Position numbers and translations under genes: made by a program. Below are positions 32,912 through 40,795 of a stretch of 64,000 nucleotides of DNA, one piece after another; position 1 is the first letter of the stretch, and each line of letters opens with the position of its first letter. The notes beneath the pieces were generated by a model. That model ran no database searches and was not told the origin of the DNA. It saw nothing but the letters and a program-made list of their open reading frames with translations. Source of the stretch: Streptomyces parvus (lineage in GTDB: Bacteria; Actinomycetota; Actinomycetes; Streptomycetales; Streptomycetaceae); the NCBI RefSeq assembly GCF_014648875.1, contig NZ_BMRY01000007.1, positions 248,001-312,000 on the forward strand, read 5' to 3'.

Positions 32912-34252
32912 ATGGCCGCGACCGGACGGCACCGCAGATATCAGCCCAGTCGGATCAACCGTGCCTCGCTCACGGTGACGGCGGGCGGCGCGGGCATCGC
33001 GCTCCCGCTCATCACCGCGGCCTCGGCCGGGGCCGCGTCGGGCGAGGTCTGGGAGAAGGTCGCCGCCTGCGAGTCCAGCGGCAACTGGGCCATCAACACC
33101 GGCAACGGCTATTACGGCGGGCTGCAGTTCAGCGGCTCCACCTGGGCCGCCTTCGGCGGCACGCAGTACGCGCCGCGCGCCGACCTCGCCACCCGGGATC
33201 AGCAGATCGCCATCGCCGAACGGGTGCTGGACGGCCAGGGGCCCGGGGCCTGGCCCACCTGTTCCGTACGGGCGGGGCTCACGCGCGGCGGCGACGCACC
33301 CGAGACCACCCCGGGGACCGGGACCGCCCCACAGAGCGCGGGCAGCTGGACGGCCCAGGCAGCAGCGGCGCCGCAGAGCGCACCGCCCAGGAAGGCGCAG
33401 GCCCGTCCCGCCGAGGCGACGCCCACCCATGTGCCGGGCAAGCGCGATGCGTACACCGTCGCGACCGGCGACTCCCTCTCCGGGATCGCGTCCGAGCAGC
33501 GGGTCCCCGGCGGCTGGCAGGGCCTCTACGCAGCCAACCGCACCGTCGTCGGAGACAATCCGAATCTCATCTTCCCCGGGCAGCGGCTGAGTCTGGACGG
33601 AAGCCGGGCGCCGAAGGCGGGGGAGGGGACGAGCACCGGGAAGCCCGCACGGCAGACCGCTCCGAAGCCCTCGGCCACCGCGTCCGGGGCCAAGAAGGCG
33701 GACAGGCGCCAGGCCGAACCCGAGAAGGAAGCGCCGAAGCAGCAGGCGCCCAAGAAGGAAGCGCCGAAGCAACAGGCCCCGAAGCAGGAGGCGCCGAAGA
33801 AGGCCGCCCCCAAGAAGGAGCAGCCGGCTCCGGAACAGGCCGTGCGGCACTCCGGGTTCAGCGCCCCGGTCGCCGCCGGCACCGGCACCCCGTACCGCCA
33901 GGCCGGCTCCTGGTCCAGCGGCTACCACACCGGTGTGGACTTCCCCGTGCCCACCGGGACGTCCGTGAAGTCGGTGGCCCCGGGCCGCGTCGTCTCGGCC
34001 GGCTGGGCCGGAGCGTACGGCTACGAGGTCGTCATCCGGCACAGCGACGGCAAGTACAGCCAGTACGCCCATCTCTCCGCGCTCCACGTGCGCGCCGGCC
34101 AGTCCGTCTCCGGCGGGCAGCGCATCGCCCGCTCCGGTTCCACGGGCAACAGCACGGGGCCCCACCTGCACTTCGAGATCCGCACGGGCCCGGGCTACGG
34201 CTCGGACATCGACCCGCTCGCCTACCTGCGGGCAGGCGGCGTCAGGGTCTGA
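32912..34252 (+). CDS. Rpf-LysM-M23 cell-wall hydrolase
   Basis: A 446-aa secreted protein. After a signal region it has a resuscitation-promoting-factor (lysozyme-like) domain at about 44-125 with AACESSGNW (catalytic Glu54). A LysM domain covers about 178-230 (AYTVATGDSLSGIA). A Lys/Gln/Pro linker has repeated EAPKQQAPK units (about 270-310). The M23 endopeptidase domain covers about 320-440 with HTGVDFP and HLHFEI zinc motifs. It could cut both glycan and cross-bridges during germination or growth. The ATG follows GGGGGAG. The end of the gene is partly duplicated downstream. Confidence 0.92.
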   Translation: MAATGRHRRYQPSRINRASLTVTAGGAGIALPLITAASAGAASGEVWEKVAACESSGNWAINTGNGYYGGLQFSGSTWAAFGGTQYAPRADLATRDQQIAIAERVLDGQGPGAWPTCSVRAGLTRGGDAPETTPGTGTAPQSAGSWTAQAAAAPQSAPPRKAQARPAEATPTHVPGKRDAYTVATGDSLSGIASEQRVPGGWQGLYAANRTVVGDNPNLIFPGQRLSLDGSRAPKAGEGTSTGKPARQTAPKPSATASGAKKADRRQAEPEKEAPKQQAPKKEAPKQQAPKQEAPKKAAPKKEQPAPEQAVRHSGFSAPVAAGTGTPYRQAGSWSSGYHTGVDFPVPTGTSVKSVAPGRVVSAGWAGAYGYEVVIRHSDGKYSQYAHLSALHVRAGQSVSGGQRIARSGSTGNSTGPHLHFEIRTGPGYGSDIDPLAYLRAGGVRV

Positions 34253-34326
34253 CCCCGTGCTCGCCTGAGAGCAGTCGGCGTCGGGCCCGACCGTCCGCCT
34301 ACCTCCGGGCAGGCGGCATCAGGGTC
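34219..34326. repeat. 31-bp direct repeat of the hydrolase gene's end
   Basis: Copies at 34219-34249 and 34296-34326 agree at 29 of 31 positions. The first encodes the last residues (AYLRAGGVRV) before the stop. The second encodes AYLRAGGIRV in the same strand but is not followed by a stop, and it overlaps the 3' end of the convergent transporter gene. Confidence 0.8.
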
Positions 34327-35468
34327 CCCACCCTCCGCTCGGAGCGGGAGCGCCGCAAGGTGGCTCCCCCTCGCCGCTGCTGCTCCGCGAGCGGGCCCGG
34401 CGTGCCGAATTCCACCTGCGGCACGGAGCGCCCCGGCGGCAGGGGCGACGACTTGGCCGCCGGGGGCAGCCCACCCGACGCCGGTTCCGGCACGTCCGGC
34501 ACAGCAGACGCATCGGGCGACGCCGAGGGGCGCCCGTCCTCCTGCCCCTCCGCGCCGAGGACCGTATCCCCCGCGCCCGGGACCGCGAGCCGGGCGCCGG
34601 GGCCCGTCGGCTCCGGCGCCGGCCGCGCCTCCTCGGCATGTTCCCGGTTCATCCGCTCCCGCGTCAGCATGATCAGACCGGCGGCGGCCAACGCCCCGGA
34701 GGACAGGGCCAGGACAGTGCCGGGGACGCCGAGCCGGAAGTGCTCGCCGAACAGGGTGATGCCGATGGCGGCGGCCACCACAGGGTTGACCACCGTCACC
34801 GTCGCGAGCGGGGCCGTGAGCCCGGCGCCCCGGTACGCGGCCTGGGACAGGAACAGGCCCGCCGCGGCGAGCCCGGCGATCACCAGCAGCGGCAACGCAC
34901 CCGAGCGCACCGAACCGGACGTCCACTCCACGGCCACGGTCTTCGTGAACACCGAGGCCATACCGAACGCCGCGCCCGCGCCCGTGGCCAGGACGATGCT
35001 GCGCAGAACCGGCCGGCGCAGCGTACGGGAGAGGACGACCAGCGCTCCGACGGCCCCGAACGTCACCGAGGCCAGCAGCGCCTGCTCGGGACCGTTCAGG
35101 GTGTGCGGTTCGGCGTTCCCCGTGAGCGCCAGCAGTCCGCCGAGCCCGGCCGTCGCCATCAGCGCCCCGCGCCACGCCGTCGCCCCCGCCCGCCGCCCGA
35201 CGAACAGGGCCGCCATCGGCAGGGCGAAGACGATCGTCAGCGCCCCGAGGGGCTGGACCAGGCTGAGCGGACCGTAGGCGAGCGCCACCACGTGCAGGAC
35301 CGCGCCGATGCCGTTGAGGACGACGGCGACCCACCACACGCTGTTGCGCAGCAGGGCGTACCAGGCGTTGTCATCGGTCGTGGCCACGCGCTCCTGGATG
35401 ATCGCCCCGGCCGCGTAGGCGACCGCGGAGATCAGTGACAGCAGCACGGACAACGCAAGGGAGCTCAT
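34299..35468 (-). CDS. DMT-family (EamA-like) membrane transporter
   Basis: A 389-aa membrane protein with about nine to ten hydrophobic helices up to residue 275 (first helix LALSVLLSLISAVAYAAGAI). Hallmarks are an internal two-fold repeat and GPLSLVQPLGALTIVFALP. The last 110 residues are Pro/Ser/Glu-rich and probably disordered in the cytoplasm. The end (GTLMPPARR) comes from the duplicated segment of the neighbouring gene. Substrate is unknown. The ATG 35468 is preferred. Confidence 0.85.
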   Translation of the reverse strand: MSSLALSVLLSLISAVAYAAGAIIQERVATTDDNAWYALLRNSVWWVAVVLNGIGAVLHVVALAYGPLSLVQPLGALTIVFALPMAALFVGRRAGATAWRGALMATAGLGGLLALTGNAEPHTLNGPEQALLASVTFGAVGALVVLSRTLRRPVLRSIVLATGAGAAFGMASVFTKTVAVEWTSGSVRSGALPLLVIAGLAAAGLFLSQAAYRGAGLTAPLATVTVVNPVVAAAIGITLFGEHFRLGVPGTVLALSSGALAAAGLIMLTRERMNREHAEEARPAPEPTGPGARLAVPGAGDTVLGAEGQEDGRPSASPDASAVPDVPEPASGGLPPAAKSSPLPPGRSVPQVEFGTPGPLAEQQRRGGATLRRSRSERRVGTLMPPARR

Positions 35469-35713
35469 GTACACCACGATGTCCCGTCCGGGGCCCCACG
35501 TCGTCGCCCTTGAGTCTTCACTTCGGCGTACTGCCCCAGTAGTACGCCCGTCGGACCGACGTCCTCCTCCCGACGGTAGTCCTGCCGCCCCCGGCCGTCA
35601 GAAGTTGGCGCCCGGCGGATACGGTGAGCCGCCGGGACGCCACAGGCGGTGTCCGCGGCGGCGGCCTGAGGAACGGGACCGCGGGCGGACCGGAAACGGA
35701 GGGAGAGCGGGCC

Positions 35714-36418
35714 ATGGACCTGGCACTACTGGCACCGGTCGGGGGGTTCTTCGCGCTCCGGACCACCCCGGTGCCGGACGGCGGGCACCGGCCGCTGGAG
35801 CGGTTGTACGCGGGCGAGAACGCTCCGCTCGCCGCGCGTGTCGACCGGGTCGCGGTGCGGCTCCAGGCCCCCGAGCGCCGGGTCGCCGCCTCCATCGCCC
35901 ATCTCGGGCTCGCCGCGCGGCTCTGGTCCATCGCCCTGGGCCCGGCCGCGCTGTTCGGGCGGATCCCCGCCCTGGCCCCCGGCGACCTGCACTGGGACCC
36001 GGCGTCCACCTCGCCGGACGACCTGTGGCTGGCGGGGACGGCCGAACATCCCGGCACGGCGGCCCGGATCCGTGAGGAGGTCCAGTACGGGCATCTGGTC
36101 CCCCTGGCCGAGGCGTTCCGGCGTGACGGGAACATCTCGCCGCAACTGCTGCGCGGTAACGCGGGATCCGCGCTCGCCGGGGCCGTACGCGAACTCGTCG
36201 CCTTCGCACGCGCCCACGACCGGCCGGACGTGGCCGCACGGGCCCGCGCGCTGGCGGCCGAGCTCTTCGACGACGAGACGCTGCGCGACACAGGGACCCC
36301 GCACGGCCCGGCGTTCCGGCGGCGCAGCTGCTGCCTGTACTGGCGCTGTTCCGGCGGCGGACTGTGCGGCGACTGCGTGTTCGACCGGGCGCCCGGTTCC
36401 GCACGGGCCGGGGCGTGA
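35714..36418 (+). CDS. FhuF-like (2Fe-2S) ferric-reductase-type protein
   Basis: A 234-aa protein whose C terminus RRSCCLYWRCSGGGLCGDCV has the CC-x10-C-x2-C pattern that holds the [2Fe-2S] cluster in FhuF-type siderophore-iron reductases. The rest (IALGPAALFGRIPAL, LHWDPASTSPDDLW) fits the family. The ATG at 35714 follows GGAGGGAGAG. It should release iron from ferric siderophores in the cytoplasm. No iron box is seen upstream. Confidence 0.85.
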   Translation: MDLALLAPVGGFFALRTTPVPDGGHRPLERLYAGENAPLAARVDRVAVRLQAPERRVAASIAHLGLAARLWSIALGPAALFGRIPALAPGDLHWDPASTSPDDLWLAGTAEHPGTAARIREEVQYGHLVPLAEAFRRDGNISPQLLRGNAGSALAGAVRELVAFARAHDRPDVAARARALAAELFDDETLRDTGTPHGPAFRRRSCCLYWRCSGGGLCGDCVFDRAPGSARAGA

Positions 36419-36443
36419 CGTCAGGAAGACAGGCGGGAGAAGG

Positions 36444-36806
36444 TCAGGAAGGCAGCACGGCGTCTATGGCGTCGTCCACGGATGGCAGGACGGGCAGGGC
36501 GCTGTCGAGCCCGATCATGCCGATCAGGCGTTGCATGAACGGGGACGGGGCCGCGAGACGCAGACGGTCGCCGAGCGCGGTGTGTCCCTGGAGGAGCACG
36601 TTCACCGTCGTCGAGTCCGCGAAGCCGACGCCGGAGAGATCCACGACGACCGGGCCCGAACCGTCGTCGGCCGCCGAGGTCAGAGCCAGGCCCAGGGGGG
36701 ACACCGTGTCGATGTCGAGGTCACCCGAGACGGTGAGGACCAGAGCGCCCCGCTCCTGCCGGGTGGTGATTCTGACGGCTCTGTCCTCGTTGGGCGATGA
36801 AAGCAC
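36444..36806 (-). CDS. STAS-domain anti-sigma factor antagonist
   Basis: A 120-aa protein of the SpoIIAA/BldG family. The phosphorylatable serine lies in GFADSTTVNVLL, and LVLTVSGDLDIDTV marks the first strand. In the partner-switching cycle the unphosphorylated form binds and neutralises an RsbW-type kinase. The GTG at 36806 follows GAGGTG by eight bases. An ATG at 36926 would add 40 low-complexity residues and is less likely. Kinase and phosphatase partners are encoded within the next 7 kb. Confidence 0.8.
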   Translation of the reverse strand: MLSSPNEDRAVRITTRQERGALVLTVSGDLDIDTVSPLGLALTSAADDGSGPVVVDLSGVGFADSTTVNVLLQGHTALGDRLRLAAPSPFMQRLIGMIGLDSALPVLPSVDDAIDAVLPS

Positions 36807-37029
36807 GGAAGGCACCTCGGGCGGGATCGGAAGGGAGCGGAGAGCCGCCCCGCCGGAGGGGTCGGCAGCACTCCGTCCCTGGTCGCGGCGGGATAGCGCG
36901 ATAACGATAGAAGTAACAGTTGCCATTTGACAACATTCTCCATCGGGTAACAATCTGATCCCCGACGGTTGATCGTCGGACTGCCGACGGCGGAGTGCCG
37001 ATGGATGCGGAAGCAGGGGCTGGATGAGG

Positions 37030-37545
37030 CTAGGCGCTGTCGGCGACATCATCGCGGAGCGGCGAGGTGTCCGTATCCCGTTCCGGGGAAAGGCGCTCCA
37101 AAGCCGCGGCATGAAAGGCCGCGAGTCCGTCCGTGAGCGCGGCGAGGTCGGCGGGAGCCATCCGCTCCAGCACGGCGTTCAGCTCAGCGGCGCGCAGGGC
37201 CCGGTATTCTTCGAGGAGGGCGCGGCCACGAAGACTCAGCCGCAGTTCCAGCTCGCGTCGGCTGGTCGGGCTGGGTGCTCGCAGCACGAGCCCCATCGCC
37301 TCCATCCGGTCGCAGAGCCGGCTGACGGAGGGGGCGCGCGAACCCAGAGCTTCCCCCAGGGCCCGCAGATTGGCGCCTTCGTGCTTCTCGATCACGAGCA
37401 GGGCGCGGAGCTGGGAGGGCGATACGGTTCCCGGGGCGGCGGATTCCTGGCCCCGGCCCCACAGCACCTCCAGCAGCTCCGAGGCGGCGACGGCGTAGAC
37501 GGAGGCCTGTTCGCCTTCGCGGGGGCGGAATCCTCGGTGGGGCAT
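37030..37545 (-). CDS. MarR-family regulator
   Basis: A 171-aa winged-helix regulator with SQLRALLVIEKHEGANLRAL, GSRAPSVSRLCDRMEAMGL and a basic wing (SPTSRRELELRLS). It is divergent from the SpoIIE phosphatase gene at 37632, with 86 bases between. Ligand and targets are unknown. It probably controls itself and perhaps the phosphatase. Confidence 0.85.
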   Translation of the reverse strand: MPHRGFRPREGEQASVYAVAASELLEVLWGRGQESAAPGTVSPSQLRALLVIEKHEGANLRALGEALGSRAPSVSRLCDRMEAMGLVLRAPSPTSRRELELRLSLRGRALLEEYRALRAAELNAVLERMAPADLAALTDGLAAFHAAALERLSPERDTDTSPLRDDVADSA

Positions 37546-37631
37546 TCAGCCACTCTGTCATCCGTCAGCCCTCCTTGTCAGCCCGGGCCCGGCCCCGACC
37601 ACATCGCAGGACGAAGAATGCGCGAGAGACC

Positions 37632-38801
37632 GTGAACAGACGAACCCACATCGAGGCCGCAGTGCGGGCCGCCGCGCCGCACGCCCTGCTGGCCGCCCTG
37701 CGCGCCGAGCTCATCAGCGCCTACGGGGCCCTCGCGGTGGAGCTGCACCTCGCCGACTACGGTCTGCGGGTCCTCACCTCGCTGGACGGGCCCGACGGCG
37801 AGGGCGAGCCGCTGTCCCTCCACAACACTCCCGAGGGCCGTGCCTTCGGCAGCCAGGAACCCCGCGAACAGCACGTCCGACACGACGACGCAGTCGATCA
37901 CTACCTGCCCGTGACCGTCCGTGGCGAACGGCTCGGCATCCTCACCGTCCGGCTGCCCCAAACGCTGTCGACTCCGGAGCTGGTCGGCGAGCTGACCCAC
38001 GTCGCCGACCTGCTGGGGCACGAGATCCTGGTCGCCGAACGGGACACCGACCTCTATCAGCGGGCCCGGCGCACCAGCCGCCTCACCCTCGCCGCCGAGA
38101 TGCAGTGGCAGTTGCTGCCCGCCCGCGCCTGCACCGCCGCCGAGTTCGCCATCGGGGCCCAGCTGGAGCCCGCGTACGCCATCCACGGCGACAACTTCGA
38201 CTGGGCCGCCGACGGCGAGGAGCTGACCCTCGCGGTGACCAACGGCATGGGCGAGGGCATACAGGCCTCCCTCCTCACCAACCTCGCCGTCAACGCCCTG
38301 CGCAACGCCCGCCGGGCCGGCATCGGCATCGCGGACCAGGCGGCCCTCGCCGACCAGGCCCTCTACGACCAGCACCGCGGCGCCTCCCACGTCTCGACCC
38401 TGCTGCTCCGTTTCGAGCTGGCGACCGGGCGGGTCGGCGTCGTCGACGCGGGATCGCCGCAGCTGTGGATCCAGCGCGGCCGTTCGGTCCGCCGGATGGA
38501 GCTGGAGGCGCAGCTGCCGCTCGGCATGTTCGAGGAGTCGCAGTACACGGTTCAGGAGTTCCACGTCGAGCCCGGCGACCGGCTGCTGCTGTTCAGCGAC
38601 GGCGTGTACGACGCGGTGTCCCCGCTCGGCGAGGCGTACGGGGACCGGATGCTGGCCCGCGCCATCCAGTCGACCCGGCTCCTGCCCGCCGCCACCGTCC
38701 CGCGCGCGATGCTCGGCGAGCTGGCGGAGTACCGGGTCACGGAGACGCTCGACGACGCGCTCGTGCTGTGCCTGGACTGGTTCGGCCGGCAGAAGGACTG
38801 A
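37632..38801 (+). CDS. SpoIIE/RsbU-type PP2C phosphatase with GAF-like N terminus
   Basis: A 389-aa protein. Residues about 10-150 form a GAF-like sensor, a short helix (YQRARRTSRLTLAAEMQWQLLP) leads to the PP2C core (about 180-385) with YAIHGDNFDWA, LTLAVTNGMGEG, VVDAGSPQLW and LLLFSDGVYDA. Compared with the usual GD--D pattern, the first metal site reads GDNFD and the second (GMGEG) lacks the usual Asp, so metal binding may be altered. Such enzymes reset STAS antagonists by removing phosphate. GTG start. Confidence 0.85.
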   Translation: MNRRTHIEAAVRAAAPHALLAALRAELISAYGALAVELHLADYGLRVLTSLDGPDGEGEPLSLHNTPEGRAFGSQEPREQHVRHDDAVDHYLPVTVRGERLGILTVRLPQTLSTPELVGELTHVADLLGHEILVAERDTDLYQRARRTSRLTLAAEMQWQLLPARACTAAEFAIGAQLEPAYAIHGDNFDWAADGEELTLAVTNGMGEGIQASLLTNLAVNALRNARRAGIGIADQAALADQALYDQHRGASHVSTLLLRFELATGRVGVVDAGSPQLWIQRGRSVRRMELEAQLPLGMFEESQYTVQEFHVEPGDRLLLFSDGVYDAVSPLGEAYGDRMLARAIQSTRLLPAATVPRAMLGELAEYRVTETLDDALVLCLDWFGRQKD

Positions 38802-38819
38802 CCAGGGGGGCGTCAGACA

Positions 38820-39209
38820 CTAGGGCTGGGGTGCGTCGAAGGCGCGGCGGGATGCCTCGATGTGGCCGATGTGCTCATGGGTCCAGTCGCACATCACATG
38901 GACCGTCCGGCGCAGCCCCTGCCCCGGCTCGGTGAGCGTGTACTCGACCCGAGGCGGCACGGTGGGGTGCACGCACCGCTCGACGAGTCCGTAGCGCTCC
39001 AGCATCCGCAGGTTCTGGGTGAGCATCTTGTGGCTGATGCCCTCGACCTCGCCCCGCAGCTCGCTGAAGCGAAGGGTGCCCTCGCCCAGCGCCTCGATGA
39101 TCAGGAGCGCCCACTTGTTGGCGACGTCGGAGAAGATCTCCCGCGCCAGCGAGTCCGCGCGCCGCAGATCCGAGTCCTCGGGCGAACCGCTGAACTGCTT
39201 GGTCACCAT
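38820..39209 (-). CDS. HxlR-family regulator
   Basis: A 129-aa winged-helix protein with the HxlR core: DVANKWALLIIEALGEGTLR, FSELRGEVEGISHKMLTQNL, RMLERYGLVERCVH and VEYTLTEPGQGLR. It is divergent from the RidA gene at 39353 and probably represses it. Many HxlR proteins respond to quinones or aldehydes through a cysteine; Cys98 and Cys in VMCDW are candidates. Confidence 0.9.
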   Translation of the reverse strand: MVTKQFSGSPEDSDLRRADSLAREIFSDVANKWALLIIEALGEGTLRFSELRGEVEGISHKMLTQNLRMLERYGLVERCVHPTVPPRVEYTLTEPGQGLRRTVHVMCDWTHEHIGHIEASRRAFDAPQP

Positions 39210-39352
39210 CAGGTTCCCCTGTCACCGAAAAGTGCGTTCTTCCATGTCAGCTCACACTCTCCTACGGTTCCTGAGTAACCACAAGTGACCGGGAGTCGTC
39301 CGGTCCGGTGGAGAATCGGGGGCACGGCCCCCGGAACGAGGAGGCGGGCAGT

Positions 39353-39763
39353 ATGGCCATCACCCTGGTGAACCCGAGCGGGCTGCCGGAGATCGGCGCG
39401 TACAAGCAGGTGTCGGTCGCGACCGGAACGAAGCTGGTCTTCATCGCCGGGCAGGTCGCCTGGGACGCGGAGGGCGCCACCGTCGGTGCGGGCGACCTCG
39501 CCGCGCAGGTCGAGCAGTGTTACGTCAACGTCGGCACGGCCCTCGCCGCGGTCGGCGGCACCTTCGAGGACCTGGCGAAGCTGACCGTGTACGTCGTGGA
39601 CTGGACGCCCGAGAAGATGCCCCAGTTCATGGAAGGCGTCGCCCGGGCCTCCGCTCGCCTGGGGTCCACCCCCGTACCGCCCGGCACACTGGTGGGCGTC
39701 GCGGCCCTCGATGTCCCCGAGCACCTGGTCGAGGTCGAGGCCACCGCCGTGCTCGACTCCTGA
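39353..39763 (+). CDS. RidA (YjgF/YER057c) family protein
   Basis: A 136-aa protein with the RidA pattern: LVNPSGLPEIGAYKQV, LVFIAGQVAWDAEG, VGTALAAVGGTFEDLAKLTVY (in part) and PPGTLVGVAALDVPEHLVEVEA. RidA enzymes deaminate reactive enamine or imine intermediates. The usual substrate-binding Arg of the RidA subgroup is replaced here (GTLVGV), as in several Rid subfamilies. The ATG follows GAGGAGG. It is divergent from the HxlR regulator. Confidence 0.85.
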   Translation: MAITLVNPSGLPEIGAYKQVSVATGTKLVFIAGQVAWDAEGATVGAGDLAAQVEQCYVNVGTALAAVGGTFEDLAKLTVYVVDWTPEKMPQFMEGVARASARLGSTPVPPGTLVGVAALDVPEHLVEVEATAVLDS

Positions 39764-39781
39764 GAGGAGCACCGGCCGGGC

Positions 39782-40255
39782 TCAGGTGCTGAGCTGGAAC
39801 TCCGCGCGGATCCGCTTGCCCACCGGCACGCGCTCGGCGGTGAGCCGGTCGCACAGGGCCACGACGATCTCCATGCCGTGGCCGCCGAGGCGGGACGGGT
39901 CGGGGGCGTACAGCACGGGCATCGCGGTGCTGCTGTCGTACACCGTGACGCTGATGTGCTCCGCGTTGCCTTCCAACTCCAGCATGTAGGGCCCGTGGCT
40001 GTAGCGGTCGGCGTTGGTCACCAGCTCACTGACGGCCAGCATCAGATCGCTGCGCGTGCGCTCGCCGATCCGGGCGAGGCACTCCACCGTGAGCCTCGTC
40101 AGAAAGCGGTCGGCGAGCGCACGGGCCAGCGCGATGCAGCCCGGCTCGCCGTCGAAGACCTCGGCGCTGAGCAGGACCTCGGCGGAGGACGGTACCTCGA
40201 CGGAAGCCGGCCCCTGACCCGGTTCTTCCGGTGGGGAGGTGACCTGTTCGTTCAT
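39782..40255 (-). CDS. RsbW-like ATP-binding anti-sigma kinase
   Basis: A 157-aa HATPase_c_2 protein with N-box MLAVSELVTNADRYS and G-box RLGGHGMEIVV. RsbW-type kinases bind a sigma factor and release it after STAS antagonists bind. The ATG 40255 follows GGAG. A GTG 25 codons upstream is possible. The first 40 residues are acidic and Pro-rich. It is near the two-component genes and 3.6 kb from a SigB/F-type sigma gene, so a functional link is plausible. Confidence 0.85.
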   Translation of the reverse strand: MNEQVTSPPEEPGQGPASVEVPSSAEVLLSAEVFDGEPGCIALARALADRFLTRLTVECLARIGERTRSDLMLAVSELVTNADRYSHGPYMLELEGNAEHISVTVYDSSTAMPVLYAPDPSRLGGHGMEIVVALCDRLTAERVPVGKRIRAEFQLST

Positions 40256-40351
40256 GTGCTCCAGCCAGGGCGCCGCAGTGAGGTCGGAGACCTTTTCCGC
40301 CAATCGTCTACCCGTGGCGAAGGATCCCACTCCAGGAGATCCGGACCGATC

Positions 40352-40795
40352 CTACGCACGTCCGGGCAGTCGCACCACGGTCACGAAGAACTCGTCGATC
40401 TGGCGCACCGCGGCGATGAACTGGTCGAGGTCCACCGGCTTCGTCACGTAGGCGTTGGCGTGCAGTTTGTAGCTGCGCAGGATGTCCTCCTCGGCCGACG
40501 ACGTGGTGAGCACGACCACCGGGATGAGGGAGAGCTCGGGGTCGCCCTTGATCTGCTCCAGCACCTGCCGACCGTCGTACTTGGGCAGGTTCAGGTCCAG
40601 TAGCACGAGGTCGGGGCGGGGGGCCTCCGTGTACTCGCCGCGCCGGTAGAGGAAGTCCAGCGCCTCCTGTCCGTCGCGCACCACGTGCAGGGTGTTGCGG
40701 ATCTTGTTGTCCTCGAAGGCCTCACGGGTCATCAGCTCGTCGCCGGGGTCGTCCTCGACGAGCAGGACCTCGATGGGCTGCACAGGGGTGTTCAC
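40352..40795 (-). CDS. Single-domain response regulator (Rcp1-like)
   Basis: A 147-aa receiver with acidic pocket LLVEDDPGD, phosphoacceptor Asp67 in LLDLNLP, Thr and Lys in VLTTSS and VTKPVD. There is no output domain. Start GTG overlaps the stop of the kinase gene, so the pair is coupled. Such receivers of the Rcp1 type pass phosphate to downstream kinases or act by protein contact. Here the following phosphatase hybrid and RsbW-like protein are likely partners. Confidence 0.9.
   Translation of the reverse strand: MNTPVQPIEVLLVEDDPGDELMTREAFEDNKIRNTLHVVRDGQEALDFLYRRGEYTEAPRPDLVLLDLNLPKYDGRQVLEQIKGDPELSLIPVVVLTTSSAEEDILRSYKLHANAYVTKPVDLDQFIAAVRQIDEFFVTVVRLPGRA

Noticed and set aside
38105..38935. 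Alternative plus-strand frame with many Arg/Pro residues over the SpoIIE gene
   Set aside because: Frame-shifted shadow with biased composition. The gene at 37632 carries the phosphatase motifs.
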